A DNA stretch of 64,000 nucleotides from Planctomycetaceae bacterium. Its GTDB lineage: Bacteria > Planctomycetota > Phycisphaerae > Phycisphaerales > SM1A02. The first letter of the stretch is position 1. Each line of letters begins with the position of its first letter. The stretch spans positions 1-64,000 of the forward strand of contig CANLHK010000005.1 of NCBI GenBank assembly GCA_947490615.1. Reading direction: 5' to 3'. Of the stretch, positions 26,002 through 34,747 are shown in pieces. The notes beneath the pieces were generated by a model. It saw nothing but the letters and a program-made list of their open reading frames with translations. It was not told where the DNA came from and ran no database searches. A program made the position numbers and the translations under genes.

Positions 26002-26994
26002 TTAGCTTCCGTACATGCCGGAAGTCGCATCGTCAGCCTCGGTGCCGTTCCCTGACCCACGCCAGGCTTGCACGGCGAGGACCATGCTCAGCAGCAACAC
26101 ACCGGCCAACGCGACGCCGAGCCATGTCCAAAATGTCTTGGCCGCAGGACGCGCGGCCGCGCGGGAGCGATCACGAAACAGGCTCGTGGCCAGTGGAATC
26201 AGCGCCGCCGCCGTCCACAAGCTTGGTGAAACCCCCAGCGTGTCGTAGGCCATCGCGCAGCGCGCGATCAGTGCGGTCATGACTGCAAGAACCAGCGTGA
26301 TCGCGCTTGCTGCCACATGCCGATCCGCGCTCTCGACCGCATCACCACCAACGGACTCACGCGCGACAGCGCCAAGGAGACGAATCCCCACCGCGCGCAG
26401 TGCTCCAATCAGAAACGCAGCCGCGCTCATCGCGCCGCACATCACCGCCAGCGAAGCAAACCCGCCGAGACCAGCGAGGACAGCGAAGACCCCAAGTACG
26501 ACCCACGCGGTCCAGAACAGCGCACCCGCAGCAAGCGACCACGCGCCGAAACACGCAAGGACCAACGCTCCCTGCCCCACCTGCACACCGAATGAGGTGC
26601 CTGGAAAGCGCACGAACCATCCTGCGAGACACGCCGCAAGCACCGCGACGGCACCTGCAGAAAGTGTGCGGCGCGCCTGACGAAATCGTTTCGTCCAGAG
26701 CGTGAACAGGCACGCCGTGGGAATCAAGAGCGCCGCGACCAACCCAAGCCGATGCCAGCGTTCGATGGGTGCGCTGTCGCCCTCGATCGTGCAGACCTGC
26801 CGCACCACCGCGCGCCAGTCGAGTTCGTTGAGAAAGCTCACGAGAAACGCGAGCAACACCGCGCTGGCTAAACCCGCTTCGACCGCGCGTGGATGTCGCC
26901 GCCAAGGTCCCACGGTGAATGGCGCAGCAAGCGCACCCGCGAGCACTGCAGGAATCGCAACCACGCTGATGAGGTAGGCGAGCATGTCATCCAT
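26002..26994 (-). CDS. Multi-pass membrane protein of unknown function
   Basis: Protein of 330 residues with about eight hydrophobic segments: AYLISVVAIPAVLAGALAAP, GLASAVLLAFLVSFL, LGLVAALLIPTACLFTLW, SAGAVAVLAACLAGWFV and others to the C-terminal VALAGVLLLSMVLAV. A soluble loop between helices 2 and 3 contains ELDWRAVVRQVCTIEGD. I do not recognise the family and see no conserved charged motif that would suggest a channel or enzyme. It sits 50 bases downstream of the YceI gene and 96 bases upstream of the DUF4139 gene, all on the minus strand, so these may form one transcript. Confidence 0.7.
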   Translation of the reverse strand: MDDMLAYLISVVAIPAVLAGALAAPFTVGPWRRHPRAVEAGLASAVLLAFLVSFLNELDWRAVVRQVCTIEGDSAPIERWHRLGLVAALLIPTACLFTLWTKRFRQARRTLSAGAVAVLAACLAGWFVRFPGTSFGVQVGQGALVLACFGAWSLAAGALFWTAWVVLGVFAVLAGLGGFASLAVMCGAMSAAAFLIGALRAVGIRLLGAVARESVGGDAVESADRHVAASAITLVLAVMTALIARCAMAYDTLGVSPSLWTAAALIPLATSLFRDRSRAAARPAAKTFWTWLGVALAGVLLLSMVLAVQAWRGSGNGTEADDATSGMYGS

Positions 26995-27044
26995 GCGAGC
27001 GAGTTCCTTGCTTGATCTCGATGCGACCTCTGCGATGCGCGCGC

Positions 27045-27701
27045 TTACGGAGTCGCTGCGGCCTTGGCCACATCACCCTCAAGCGAGACGATCAACTTCA
27101 CTTCACCACCGAGCGCACCCTTGGGCGCGTCGATCCCCCACTTCATGCCGTAGTCCGCGCGCAACACGGTAAACGAGCACTCGAAACCAACCTTCTGTCC
27201 CGCGGGCGACTTGCCGATGCCCGTGACCGTGCAATCGGTCTCGATGGACTTGGTCACGCCGCGCAGCGTGAGATCTCCAGTGATGGTGTAGTGACGATCG
27301 CCGAGCTTCTTGGCCGAAGTCGACTTGAAGGTCATTGTGGGGAACTCAGCCTGGTTGAAGAAGTTTGGTCCCTGCAAGTTGCCGTCGAGCTTCTCGCTGC
27401 CCGTGTCGACCTTGTTCACCTGCACCGTGACATCAAAGCTCGGCGCCGCGCTGTCATCGAGCGGCCAAGTCGCGGTGCCTGCGGCCTCGTTGAAGCGTCC
27501 CCAGAAGTAGCCCGCGCCAAGGTGCTGGATGCGGAAGACCGCCATCGAGTGGACGGGGTCAAGCGTGATCGTTGCGCCGGACGCAGCAACACTCGTCGTC
27601 GCAGCGGGCGCAGGCGCATTCTGCCCACGCGGTGCGGCGGCAAGGAGCGCCGCGAAAGCCGCAGCAAGAACGGTCGAAACAACGAGGGTCGGAGTCTTCA
27701 T
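27045..27701 (-). CDS. YceI-family periplasmic protein
   Basis: Protein of 218 residues with a signal peptide (VVSTVLAAAFAALLAAAP) and an Ala-rich linker. A lipocalin-like YceI barrel follows: ITLDPVHSMAVFRIQHLG, FWGRFNEAAGTATW, VNKVDTGSEKLDGNLQGPNF, FPTMTFKSTSAKKLG, YTITGDLTLRGVTKSIE and FECSFTVLRADYGMKWG. Relatives bind long polyisoprenoids in a hydrophobic barrel and are induced by stress or high pH. Length after the signal (about 175) fits the family. The ligand here is unknown. First gene of a possible short operon reading into the membrane protein. Confidence 0.92.
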   Translation of the reverse strand: MKTPTLVVSTVLAAAFAALLAAAPRGQNAPAPAATTSVAASGATITLDPVHSMAVFRIQHLGAGYFWGRFNEAAGTATWPLDDSAAPSFDVTVQVNKVDTGSEKLDGNLQGPNFFNQAEFPTMTFKSTSAKKLGDRHYTITGDLTLRGVTKSIETDCTVTGIGKSPAGQKVGFECSFTVLRADYGMKWGIDAPKGALGGEVKLIVSLEGDVAKAAATP

Positions 27702-27818
27702 GGCGTGATCTCACAGAGGGCGTGTCGGCGCAGATGCACTCGTGCTCTGCGAGGCGCATCCTACGAAGAGTTCATGCCGCTTGACGGCAACGACGAGGCG
27801 CGAGCGCGGAGAACTCGA

Positions 27819-29057
27819 CTACCGCGTGCTGGTCGGCGCCTTCACGGCCGGCGCGGCTGGAACAACCCATCGCGCGAACCGAATCCGCGCATAGCCCGCG
27901 GCTTCATAGAGCACGCCGATGGTTGTGGCGCCTCGATCGCCGACGGTGGACGCAACCAGAACGGGAACGCTGTAGGCGAATCCGCCTTCTTCGATGCGAT
28001 GCTTCTCACCCCAAGTACGCCCGTCGTCACGAGAAATCCACACTGTCCCGAGTGCGCGACGCGACTCACTGTCGCATCCTGTGAAGAGGACCGTCGAACC
28101 TCCCACCGCCAGCACGCCGCCCATACAAGTTGGGTCGGGAAGCTCAGGCACATCGACCAACGCATTCCAGGTCGCGCCACCATCGAGAGAGGTCGCAGTC
28201 TTGCGCCGCTTCGCGCCGTGATGCTGTCGCGTGTTGAGGACGACGCTGCCATCGGCGCGCTCAAAAATCTGCACTTCGTTCCCCATCCCTTTGGCGTCGT
28301 TGGGCGCGTTCTCTCCGATGCGCCATGAATCGCCGCCATCGTCGCTGAAGGCCGCATAGACGCGCCAGTGATCGGCAGGACCTTCATTGAACGGCATGAT
28401 CACGCGACCCTGGTGCGCGCCGTGAGCAAGTTGAATACCGATGCCAGGGCCAACGGCGGTACTCGTCGCGCCCGTCGCGCGCTTGACCTCGCGGGTGATC
28501 TCGCGCGGCGCACTCCAAGTGGCGCCAGCGTCATCCGTGTGCATCAGGAGCGTGCGGCAGACCCGATCGCTCGGCGACGACTCATAGCCCACGACGACGC
28601 ACCCCTCGCCGCAGCCAACGGGGTACGACTGAAACATCAACAGCACGCGGCCCGCATGCGCACCCCGAGTGACCTCGACGACACATGGATTGTTGAGCGA
28701 ACGCTCGGGCACATCGCAGAGAAGATGCACAGGCGTCCAACTCGCACCCCGATCATCACTGAGGCGCAACACGATGTCGTTGAGACCGTTGTCACTCAGT
28801 GTGTCGCGACCCTCCGCGAAGGCCAGCAAGCGCCCCGAATGCTGCGCGCTCTCAATCCGTGTGATCGCTGGAATGCGATACGCGGGGTAGCCGCCCTCGC
28901 CGCCGACGAAGACATCAACGATCTCCTCCGCCTTGGCGAAGGATGCGGCGAAGATGAGGAGCGCACTGAGCTGTGCCAGCGTGGCACTCGCGCAGCGAAG
29001 CTGCCAGAACAACTGGATGTTCGTCACACGACGACTCGTCATCGGGCGCCCACTCAC
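27819..29057 (-). CDS. Secreted exo-sialidase (GH33-like, BNR repeats)
   Basis: Protein of 412 residues with a hydrophobic export segment (LAQLSALLIFAASFAKA). The catalytic N-terminus has AYRIPAITRIE, the YRIP/FRIP arginine motif of sialidases, then GRLLAFAEGRDTL and DNGLNDIVLRLSDDRG. Five Asp-box/BNR repeats are visible: SDDRGASW, TDDAGATW, SDDGGDSW, SLDGGATW and SRDDGRTW. Together these indicate a six-bladed propeller that releases terminal sialic acids. It overlaps the Gfo/Idh/MocA gene by 4 bases (ATGA), so the two are co-translated. No sialic-acid lyase or transporter is in the window, so full catabolism cannot be claimed; other nonulosonic-acid or glycan substrates are possible. Confidence 0.88.
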   Translation of the reverse strand: MSGRPMTSRRVTNIQLFWQLRCASATLAQLSALLIFAASFAKAEEIVDVFVGGEGGYPAYRIPAITRIESAQHSGRLLAFAEGRDTLSDNGLNDIVLRLSDDRGASWTPVHLLCDVPERSLNNPCVVEVTRGAHAGRVLLMFQSYPVGCGEGCVVVGYESSPSDRVCRTLLMHTDDAGATWSAPREITREVKRATGATSTAVGPGIGIQLAHGAHQGRVIMPFNEGPADHWRVYAAFSDDGGDSWRIGENAPNDAKGMGNEVQIFERADGSVVLNTRQHHGAKRRKTATSLDGGATWNALVDVPELPDPTCMGGVLAVGGSTVLFTGCDSESRRALGTVWISRDDGRTWGEKHRIEEGGFAYSVPVLVASTVGDRGATTIGVLYEAAGYARIRFARWVVPAAPAVKAPTSTR

Positions 29058-30376
29058 TGCAACCGATACTCCCCGGGCTTGCGCACGAATGGCTTGGGCG
29101 CTTCACCAGGAATCGTCACGACCTTGGGCATCAAGTCGAGCTTCGACTTCGTGGTCATGAATTCCCAGGTTGCGGTCTGGCCTGAGTACGCGGCCTCGCG
29201 CGCCATCACGGCCATGAGCGAACTCTCGGCGGTTTGTCGCGCTTCCACAATCGGCTTGCCCGCGACCACGGCGTCGACGAGCTCCTTGTGCTCCTGTCGA
29301 TAGGCCGCGCCAATGCTGCCCTTCATGCTGAAGAGTTCCTTGCCGCTGCGGTCGGTGATCTGCGTGCCCGCGTCAAACGCGCGGAGGTACGCGATGCCCT
29401 TCGATCCATAGACAATGTTGTCGAACTGGTTGTCGGCGTTGCCCCAGTGGCGACCAGTGAACGAGCAGATGCGCCCATCGGCGTACTCAAAGTCGCAGGA
29501 GACGCTGTCCCACATTTCGCTGTCTGCAGGCCGATTCCAGCGACTTCCTGAGGCAAATGCGCGCACAGGAGGTCCGCCCATGACCCAGTGCACGACATCG
29601 ATGTTGTGCACCGCCTGCTCGCCAGCCTGGTCACCCGACAGCCAGATGAAGTGCATCCAGTTGTAGATTTGATACTCCATGTCGCTCATGCCGGGCTTGC
29701 GCTCGCGGTACCAGATGCCGTTGGAGCAATAGCGCGCCGTCATGCCGACGACCTCGCCGATCATCCCCTCCCGAATGCGCTTCATGCCTTCAAGGAAACT
29801 CGTCTGCCTGCGGTATTGCGTACCCGTCACGATCGAGGTCCCTTGCGCGAGCGCCTTGTCGTGCGCCGCGCAGACCGCGTGGTAGCCAGCGACATCCACG
29901 CAGAGTGGCTTCTCCGCAAAGATGTGCTTGCGTGCCGCAACCGCGGCGACCAAGTGCACAGGACGGAAACCTGGCGCGGTCGCGAGAATGACGAGGTCGA
30001 CATCCTTGAGATCGAGGACCTTTTGGTAGCCGTCGATTCCGCCGAAGATCCGCTCGTCAGGGACAGCGATCCGAGTCGCGCCCTCTTTGTTGTGCGCCTC
30101 AGCGAGCGCATCGCGCACGCCCTTGGCCTTCTCCACATCAAGATCCGCAATGGCCACGACGCGCACATTGGGATTGGCGCTCAACGAGTCGTTCGCTGCG
30201 CCCGAGCCGCGGCCGCCCGCGCCGATGAGACCGATGTTGATGACCCTTCCTGGCGCTGCTGGCTTCGTCGTTTGCCACGCACCGAATCCTTCAGGCACGA
30301 GGAAGGCCGCTGCGCCGATGGCGGCAGTCGCAGAGGCGGTGTTGGCGATGAAGTCACGGCGGGTTGGGTTCGACAT
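29054..30376 (-). CDS. Twin-arginine exported Gfo/Idh/MocA oxidoreductase
   Basis: The start is set at the ATG at 30376, which gives a Tat signal (TRRDFIANTASATAA) and 440 residues. The Rossmann domain reads VINIGLIGAGGRGSG (about 41-55). Further segments are VVAIADLDVEKAKG, the catalytic-dyad region FAEKPLCVDVAGYHAV and the C-terminal (alpha/beta) domain with NWMHFIWLSGDQAGEQAVHN, WVMGGPP, CDFEYADGRICSFTGRHW. Such enzymes are NAD(P)-dependent sugar oxidoreductases; Tat-exported relatives include NAD-dependent glycosidases (GH109-like), a plausible alternative here. It is 33 bases downstream of the RND gene and overlaps the sialidase start. Joint action with the sialidase on glycans is inferred from overlap. 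Confidence 0.9.
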   Translation of the reverse strand: MSNPTRRDFIANTASATAAIGAAAFLVPEGFGAWQTTKPAAPGRVINIGLIGAGGRGSGAANDSLSANPNVRVVAIADLDVEKAKGVRDALAEAHNKEGATRIAVPDERIFGGIDGYQKVLDLKDVDLVILATAPGFRPVHLVAAVAARKHIFAEKPLCVDVAGYHAVCAAHDKALAQGTSIVTGTQYRRQTSFLEGMKRIREGMIGEVVGMTARYCSNGIWYRERKPGMSDMEYQIYNWMHFIWLSGDQAGEQAVHNIDVVHWVMGGPPVRAFASGSRWNRPADSEMWDSVSCDFEYADGRICSFTGRHWGNADNQFDNIVYGSKGIAYLRAFDAGTQITDRSGKELFSMKGSIGAAYRQEHKELVDAVVAGKPIVEARQTAESSLMAVMAREAAYSGQTATWEFMTTKSKLDLMPKVVTIPGEAPKPFVRKPGEYRLQ

Positions 30377-30409
30377 CACAGACTCCAGAAAGAAACAAGT
30401 AGCAGGCAC

Positions 30410-33400
30410 TCACGAGTGCCGAACTGGTCGGCCGAAGAGTTTTTCGCGCAGACCCATGATCATCACGAACAAAGTCGGCACCACGATCTGGTCGACGACC
30501 ACGGCGCCGAGCATACCGCCGAGCACGACGGTGCCGATGGAACGGCGGCTCTGCGCGCCCGCGCCCGTGGCAACCACGAGCGGCAAGATGCCGAGGATGA
30601 ACGCGAAGCTCGTCATCAAGATCGGACGCAAGCGCGCCTTCGATGCATGGACCGCAGCATCGAGTACCGAGAGGCCTTGGTAGTAATGCTCGGCCGCGAA
30701 CTCGGTGATCATGATCGCGTTCTTGGCGGACAAGCCGACAAGCATGACCAGACCGATCTGCGCGTAGGTGTCGAGCGGACGACCCGCGATCGCGAGCGCC
30801 GTAAGCGCGCCGAGCACGGCGAAGGCCACGGCCAACAACACATTGAACGGCAACGCCCACGACTCATACTGCGCCGCCAGCAACAAGAACACGGCAATGA
30901 GTGCGAGGCCAAAGATGATCCCTGCGTAGCCGCCCGATTCGATTTCCTGCAGCGTGGTCCCTGTCCATTCGTAGGTGAACCCCGTGGGCAGCGATGTCTG
31001 TGCCACTTCGGCAATGGCGCGAATCGAATCACCTGAGCTAAACCCAGGTGCCGAGTTGCCGTTGACCTGCACGGTGTTGAAGAGGTTGTAGTGCGTGGCA
31101 TTGTCCGTCGCGATGCCCAGCGAAATCGTCGCGATCGCCGCCATCGGCACCATCCCGCCCTGTGCGTTGCGCACATAGACATTCAGGATGTCCGTCGCGC
31201 GCATGCGGCTCGAGGCGTCGTCCTGAATCATCACGTTGTAGACCTGACCATACAAGTTGAAGTTGTTCACGAACGCTTGGCCGAGGTTCTGCCCAAGCGC
31301 TGCGAACACATCGCTCATCGACAACCCGAGCATCTGCGCCTTGGTGCGGTCAATGGCGAGGCGCACGACGGGCACCGAGTCGGTGAACGGCGAGTTGATG
31401 CCGCTGAGCTCAGGCCTCTTCTTCGCTGCTTCCATGAAGGCGCGGGCGACTGCGGAAAATTGCGCGAGCTTGACCCCTTGGGTGTCTTCGAGTTGCAACT
31501 GCCAGCCGCCCATCGCGCCGAGTCCTGCAATCGGTGGCGGAGCCGCGACGATGACCTTGGCCTCGGGAATCACGATGAGCCGCGGATAGGCACGCAGAAG
31601 AATCGCGCGCACATTCTCCGTGCGCACATCCCGCTCGTCCCAGGGTTTCAGGGTCACGATCAGGAAGGCTGCGTTGGTCTGCTGCGTGCCGGTGAGGAAG
31701 TTGAATCCCTCGATCTGCAGCACATTGGTGACGGCGGAATCCTCCGACACGATCTTGCGCACTTGCTCCGACACCTCAAGGGTGCGTGGCAAGCTCGCGC
31801 CTGGTGGAAGCTGGATGCCGACGAAGTACGCACCTTGATCTTCGTTGGGGATGAACGCCGTCGGCGTCCGTTCGAGCATGAAGACGATGGTGCCCGCTGC
31901 ACAGACAAAGAGCCCCGCCACCACCCACCAATGCACACCAAACCAATGGATGATCGAGCCGTAGAGCTCGCGCAGCCAATCGAAGAAGCGGTTGAAGAGT
32001 ACGAACGGCGGGAACTTCGTCGGCGCGTGGCCAGGCTTGAGGAACACCGCGGCCAACGCTGGTGAGAGCGAGAGCGAGTTGATCGCGGAAAGCGCGATCG
32101 AGAATGCGATGGTCAGCGCGAACTGGTTGTAGAGCCGTCCCGTGATGCCCGGCATGAGCGCCGCAGGAATGAACACCGCCAACAACACCAGGCTCGTGGC
32201 GATGATCGGCCCCGTGACCTGCGCCATCGCCTTCTCAGCAGCCTCGTGCATGTCGGTGACGCCGTTCTCGAGCTGGTGGTAGACATTCTCGACGACGATG
32301 ATCGCGTCATCGACAACCAGTCCAATGGCGAGCACCAATCCAAGCAGGGTCAATGAGTTGATGGAGAACCCGAACGCGGCCATCGCCGCGAAGGTTCCCA
32401 CGATCGAGACAGGGATCGCGATCATCGGGATGAGCGTCGCCCGCCAGTCCTGCAGGAAGATGAAGATCACGATGAGCACGAGCACTGCCGCTTCGACGAG
32501 CGTCTTGACCAGCTCATCGAGAGATGCCGAGACAAACAGCGTGGTGTCGTAGGCGACTTCGTGGGTGATTCCCGCGGGAAGCAGCGGCGTGAGGCGATCG
32601 AGTTCCTCACGCACCCGCTGCGCCACATCGAAGGCGTTGGCGTCGGGCAACTGGTAGATACCAATGAGCGCCGCGCCCTTGCCGTTGAAGTGCGAGGTGC
32701 TCGAGTAGAGATACGACCCGAGTTCGGCGCGACCAACATCCTTGATGCGCACCACCGCGCCGCGCGAGTCCGCGCGCAGGACGATGTCCTCGAACTCCTC
32801 GACACTCGTCAACCGACCCTCGGTCATGAGGCTCACGGTGAATGCGGGATGCTCGATCGAAGGCTGGGCGCCGATTGAACCGATCGCTGCCTGCTTGTTC
32901 TGTGCCTGCACCGCGCGCATCACATCGCTCGCGGTCATTCCGATCGCCCCGAGTCTGCCTGGATCGAGCCAGACCCGCATGGAGTACTGCTCGAGGCCGA
33001 AGATCGTCACCTGACCGACACCAGGAAGACGCTGCAACGCAGGCGCGACGGAGATGTCGGCAAGGTTGGTGAGCGTGCGGGTGTCGTAGGCGCCATCGGC
33101 TGACCGCAGCGCGGCAACGAGCGTCATGTTCGTCGACTGCTTGGTGACGGTGATGCCGAGTTGCTGCACTTCCGAGGGCAACTGACTGAAGGCTTGTTGC
33201 GCACGGTTCTGCACATCGACCGCCGCGATGTTGAGGTCGTAGCCAACCTCGAAGGTGCAAGTGATGACGCTCTGACCTGTGCTCGTGGAGTTCGAGCTCA
33301 TGTAGAGCATGCCCTGCACGCCGTTGATCTGCTGCTCAATCGGTGTCGTGACCGCTGCGGCAACCGTGGCGGCGTCGGCGCCGTTGTACATCGCAGTCAC

Positions 33401-33532
33401 TTGCACGGTCGGAGGCACGATGACGGGGAACTGCGCAATTGGCAGGGTGAACATCGTCGCCACGCCCGACAAGAGCATGATGAGCGCGAGCACCGTCGCA
33501 AAGACTGGTCGGCGGATGAAGAATCGTGACAT
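30410..33532 (-). CDS. RND multidrug efflux pump, inner-membrane subunit (AcrB/MexB type)
   Basis: Protein of 1040 residues, the standard length for HAE1-family RND pumps. It begins MSRFFIRRPVFATVLALIML, has the N-terminal porter domain (NGVQGMLYMSSNSTSTGQS), and transmembrane helix 4 with the proton-relay Asp pair in GLVVDDAIIVVENVYHQLE. The central helix block is IATSLVLLAVFIPAALMPG, followed by the second porter half and a C-terminal helix bundle (GRPLDTYAQIGLVMLVGLSAKNA). It works as a trimer, exporting hydrophobic compounds with proton influx through the adaptor and outer-membrane channel encoded just upstream (9-base gap to the adaptor gene). Strong family call; substrates unknown. Confidence 0.97.
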   Translation of the reverse strand: MSRFFIRRPVFATVLALIMLLSGVATMFTLPIAQFPVIVPPTVQVTAMYNGADAATVAAAVTTPIEQQINGVQGMLYMSSNSTSTGQSVITCTFEVGYDLNIAAVDVQNRAQQAFSQLPSEVQQLGITVTKQSTNMTLVAALRSADGAYDTRTLTNLADISVAPALQRLPGVGQVTIFGLEQYSMRVWLDPGRLGAIGMTASDVMRAVQAQNKQAAIGSIGAQPSIEHPAFTVSLMTEGRLTSVEEFEDIVLRADSRGAVVRIKDVGRAELGSYLYSSTSHFNGKGAALIGIYQLPDANAFDVAQRVREELDRLTPLLPAGITHEVAYDTTLFVSASLDELVKTLVEAAVLVLIVIFIFLQDWRATLIPMIAIPVSIVGTFAAMAAFGFSINSLTLLGLVLAIGLVVDDAIIVVENVYHQLENGVTDMHEAAEKAMAQVTGPIIATSLVLLAVFIPAALMPGITGRLYNQFALTIAFSIALSAINSLSLSPALAAVFLKPGHAPTKFPPFVLFNRFFDWLRELYGSIIHWFGVHWWVVAGLFVCAAGTIVFMLERTPTAFIPNEDQGAYFVGIQLPPGASLPRTLEVSEQVRKIVSEDSAVTNVLQIEGFNFLTGTQQTNAAFLIVTLKPWDERDVRTENVRAILLRAYPRLIVIPEAKVIVAAPPPIAGLGAMGGWQLQLEDTQGVKLAQFSAVARAFMEAAKKRPELSGINSPFTDSVPVVRLAIDRTKAQMLGLSMSDVFAALGQNLGQAFVNNFNLYGQVYNVMIQDDASSRMRATDILNVYVRNAQGGMVPMAAIATISLGIATDNATHYNLFNTVQVNGNSAPGFSSGDSIRAIAEVAQTSLPTGFTYEWTGTTLQEIESGGYAGIIFGLALIAVFLLLAAQYESWALPFNVLLAVAFAVLGALTALAIAGRPLDTYAQIGLVMLVGLSAKNAIMITEFAAEHYYQGLSVLDAAVHASKARLRPILMTSFAFILGILPLVVATGAGAQSRRSIGTVVLGGMLGAVVVDQIVVPTLFVMIMGLREKLFGRPVRHS

Positions 33533-33541
33533 CGCGTTTCC

Positions 33542-34747
33542 TTACTTCCCCGCCGTCGGTATCGAAGCGGGCGCTGCCGTCGCCGACTCCTCGAGGATGG
33601 TCGTACCCTCCACGAGTTTCTGCGAGCCCGCAGCCACAATGCGATCTCCCGCAGAGATGCCCGCGATGATGCCGACATCCTCACCCTCGCGCGCGCCCAC
33701 TTGAACGGCGACGGCCGACACGGTGTTGTTGGCGCCCACCCGCCAGACCACGAACTCCGCCTCGCGTGCGACCAACGCCTGCATCGGAATCATGAGGACA
33801 TCAGGAATCACGCCAAGATCGAGCGACACCGTCGCGTAGGTCCCCGGCCGAAACTCGCCCTTAGGATTGGGGAAGGTCACGCGCATCGCCAGCGTGGAGG
33901 TCGACGCTTCAACCGAGTTCGAGGTGTAGCTCAGCGTTCCCTGCGCGACGACCGAATCGTTGCCGCCGTAGATCACCAAGGCGTTCACTGGGCCAAGTGC
34001 GAGTTGCTCGCGCACCAACGGCCACTCTGTGGCGCTTGGTGCAAAGTCGAGCCACATCGGATCGAGTTCCATGAGCTCGTTGAGTTGCACGGTGTAGCCA
34101 GGGCCGACCATTTGCCCTTCGAAGGCTTGGGTGGCTCCGAGCGCGCCATCCATCGGCGCCTTGATCGTGCAGTAGGAGACATTGAGTTCAGCGAGTTCCA
34201 ATTGCGCCGACGCGGAGTCGACCGCCGCCATCGCGCTGGCGAGTTGCGCATCGCTCGTCGCGAGTTTGGTCTCGAGCTGATCAAACGACTGCTTGGAGAT
34301 CGCACCGCTTGAGGCGAGCGGACGGTTGCGGTCGACATCGCGCGCAGCAAGATCGCGCGCCGACTTGGCGCCTGGCACTTGTGCTTGTGCCTGTTGCAGC
34401 GTGCCGCGCGCCTGCTTGGCCGACGCCACGAAGGGACGCTGATCGATGGAGTAGAGCAGGTCGCCTGCTTTCACCATCGCGCCATCAGGAGCATGCTGCT
34501 TCTCAAGGAACCCCGTCACGCGCGCGCTCACCACGACGGGCCGCACGCTGGCCGTCACGCCAGGGAAACTGTGGATGCGCTTGACCGACTTGGTCGCGGC
34601 GACCACGGTGCGCACCGTGACTTCTTTGGGAGGCGTGGGCATTCCCGGCGGCTTGGCGCAGGAGGAAGCTCCGAACACGAGACAGGCTCCGAGGAAGAAC
34701 CGTCGAAGGACGAAACCGCGGTGGATAGATCGTTGCATGGCACTCAT
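33542..34747 (-). CDS. RND efflux periplasmic adaptor lipoprotein
   Basis: Protein of 401 residues with a lipoprotein signal (LGACLVFGASSC). The body is a typical membrane-fusion protein: barrel-sandwich half VVVSARVTGFLEKQHAPDGA and VKAGDLLYSIDQRPF, and an alpha-hairpin rich in Ala/Gln (about 105-185). The return strand is YCTIKAPMDGALGATQAFEG, and the beta-barrel segments include VTFPNPKGEFRPGTYATVSL. It bridges the RND pump and the outer-membrane channel. The start ATG overlaps the stop of the channel gene as ATGA and the pump gene begins 9 bases after its stop, so channel, adaptor and pump are translated from one message. Confidence 0.95.
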   Translation of the reverse strand: MSAMQRSIHRGFVLRRFFLGACLVFGASSCAKPPGMPTPPKEVTVRTVVAATKSVKRIHSFPGVTASVRPVVVSARVTGFLEKQHAPDGAMVKAGDLLYSIDQRPFVASAKQARGTLQQAQAQVPGAKSARDLAARDVDRNRPLASSGAISKQSFDQLETKLATSDAQLASAMAAVDSASAQLELAELNVSYCTIKAPMDGALGATQAFEGQMVGPGYTVQLNELMELDPMWLDFAPSATEWPLVREQLALGPVNALVIYGGNDSVVAQGTLSYTSNSVEASTSTLAMRVTFPNPKGEFRPGTYATVSLDLGVIPDVLMIPMQALVAREAEFVVWRVGANNTVSAVAVQVGAREGEDVGIIAGISAGDRIVAAGSQKLVEGTTILEESATAAPASIPTAGK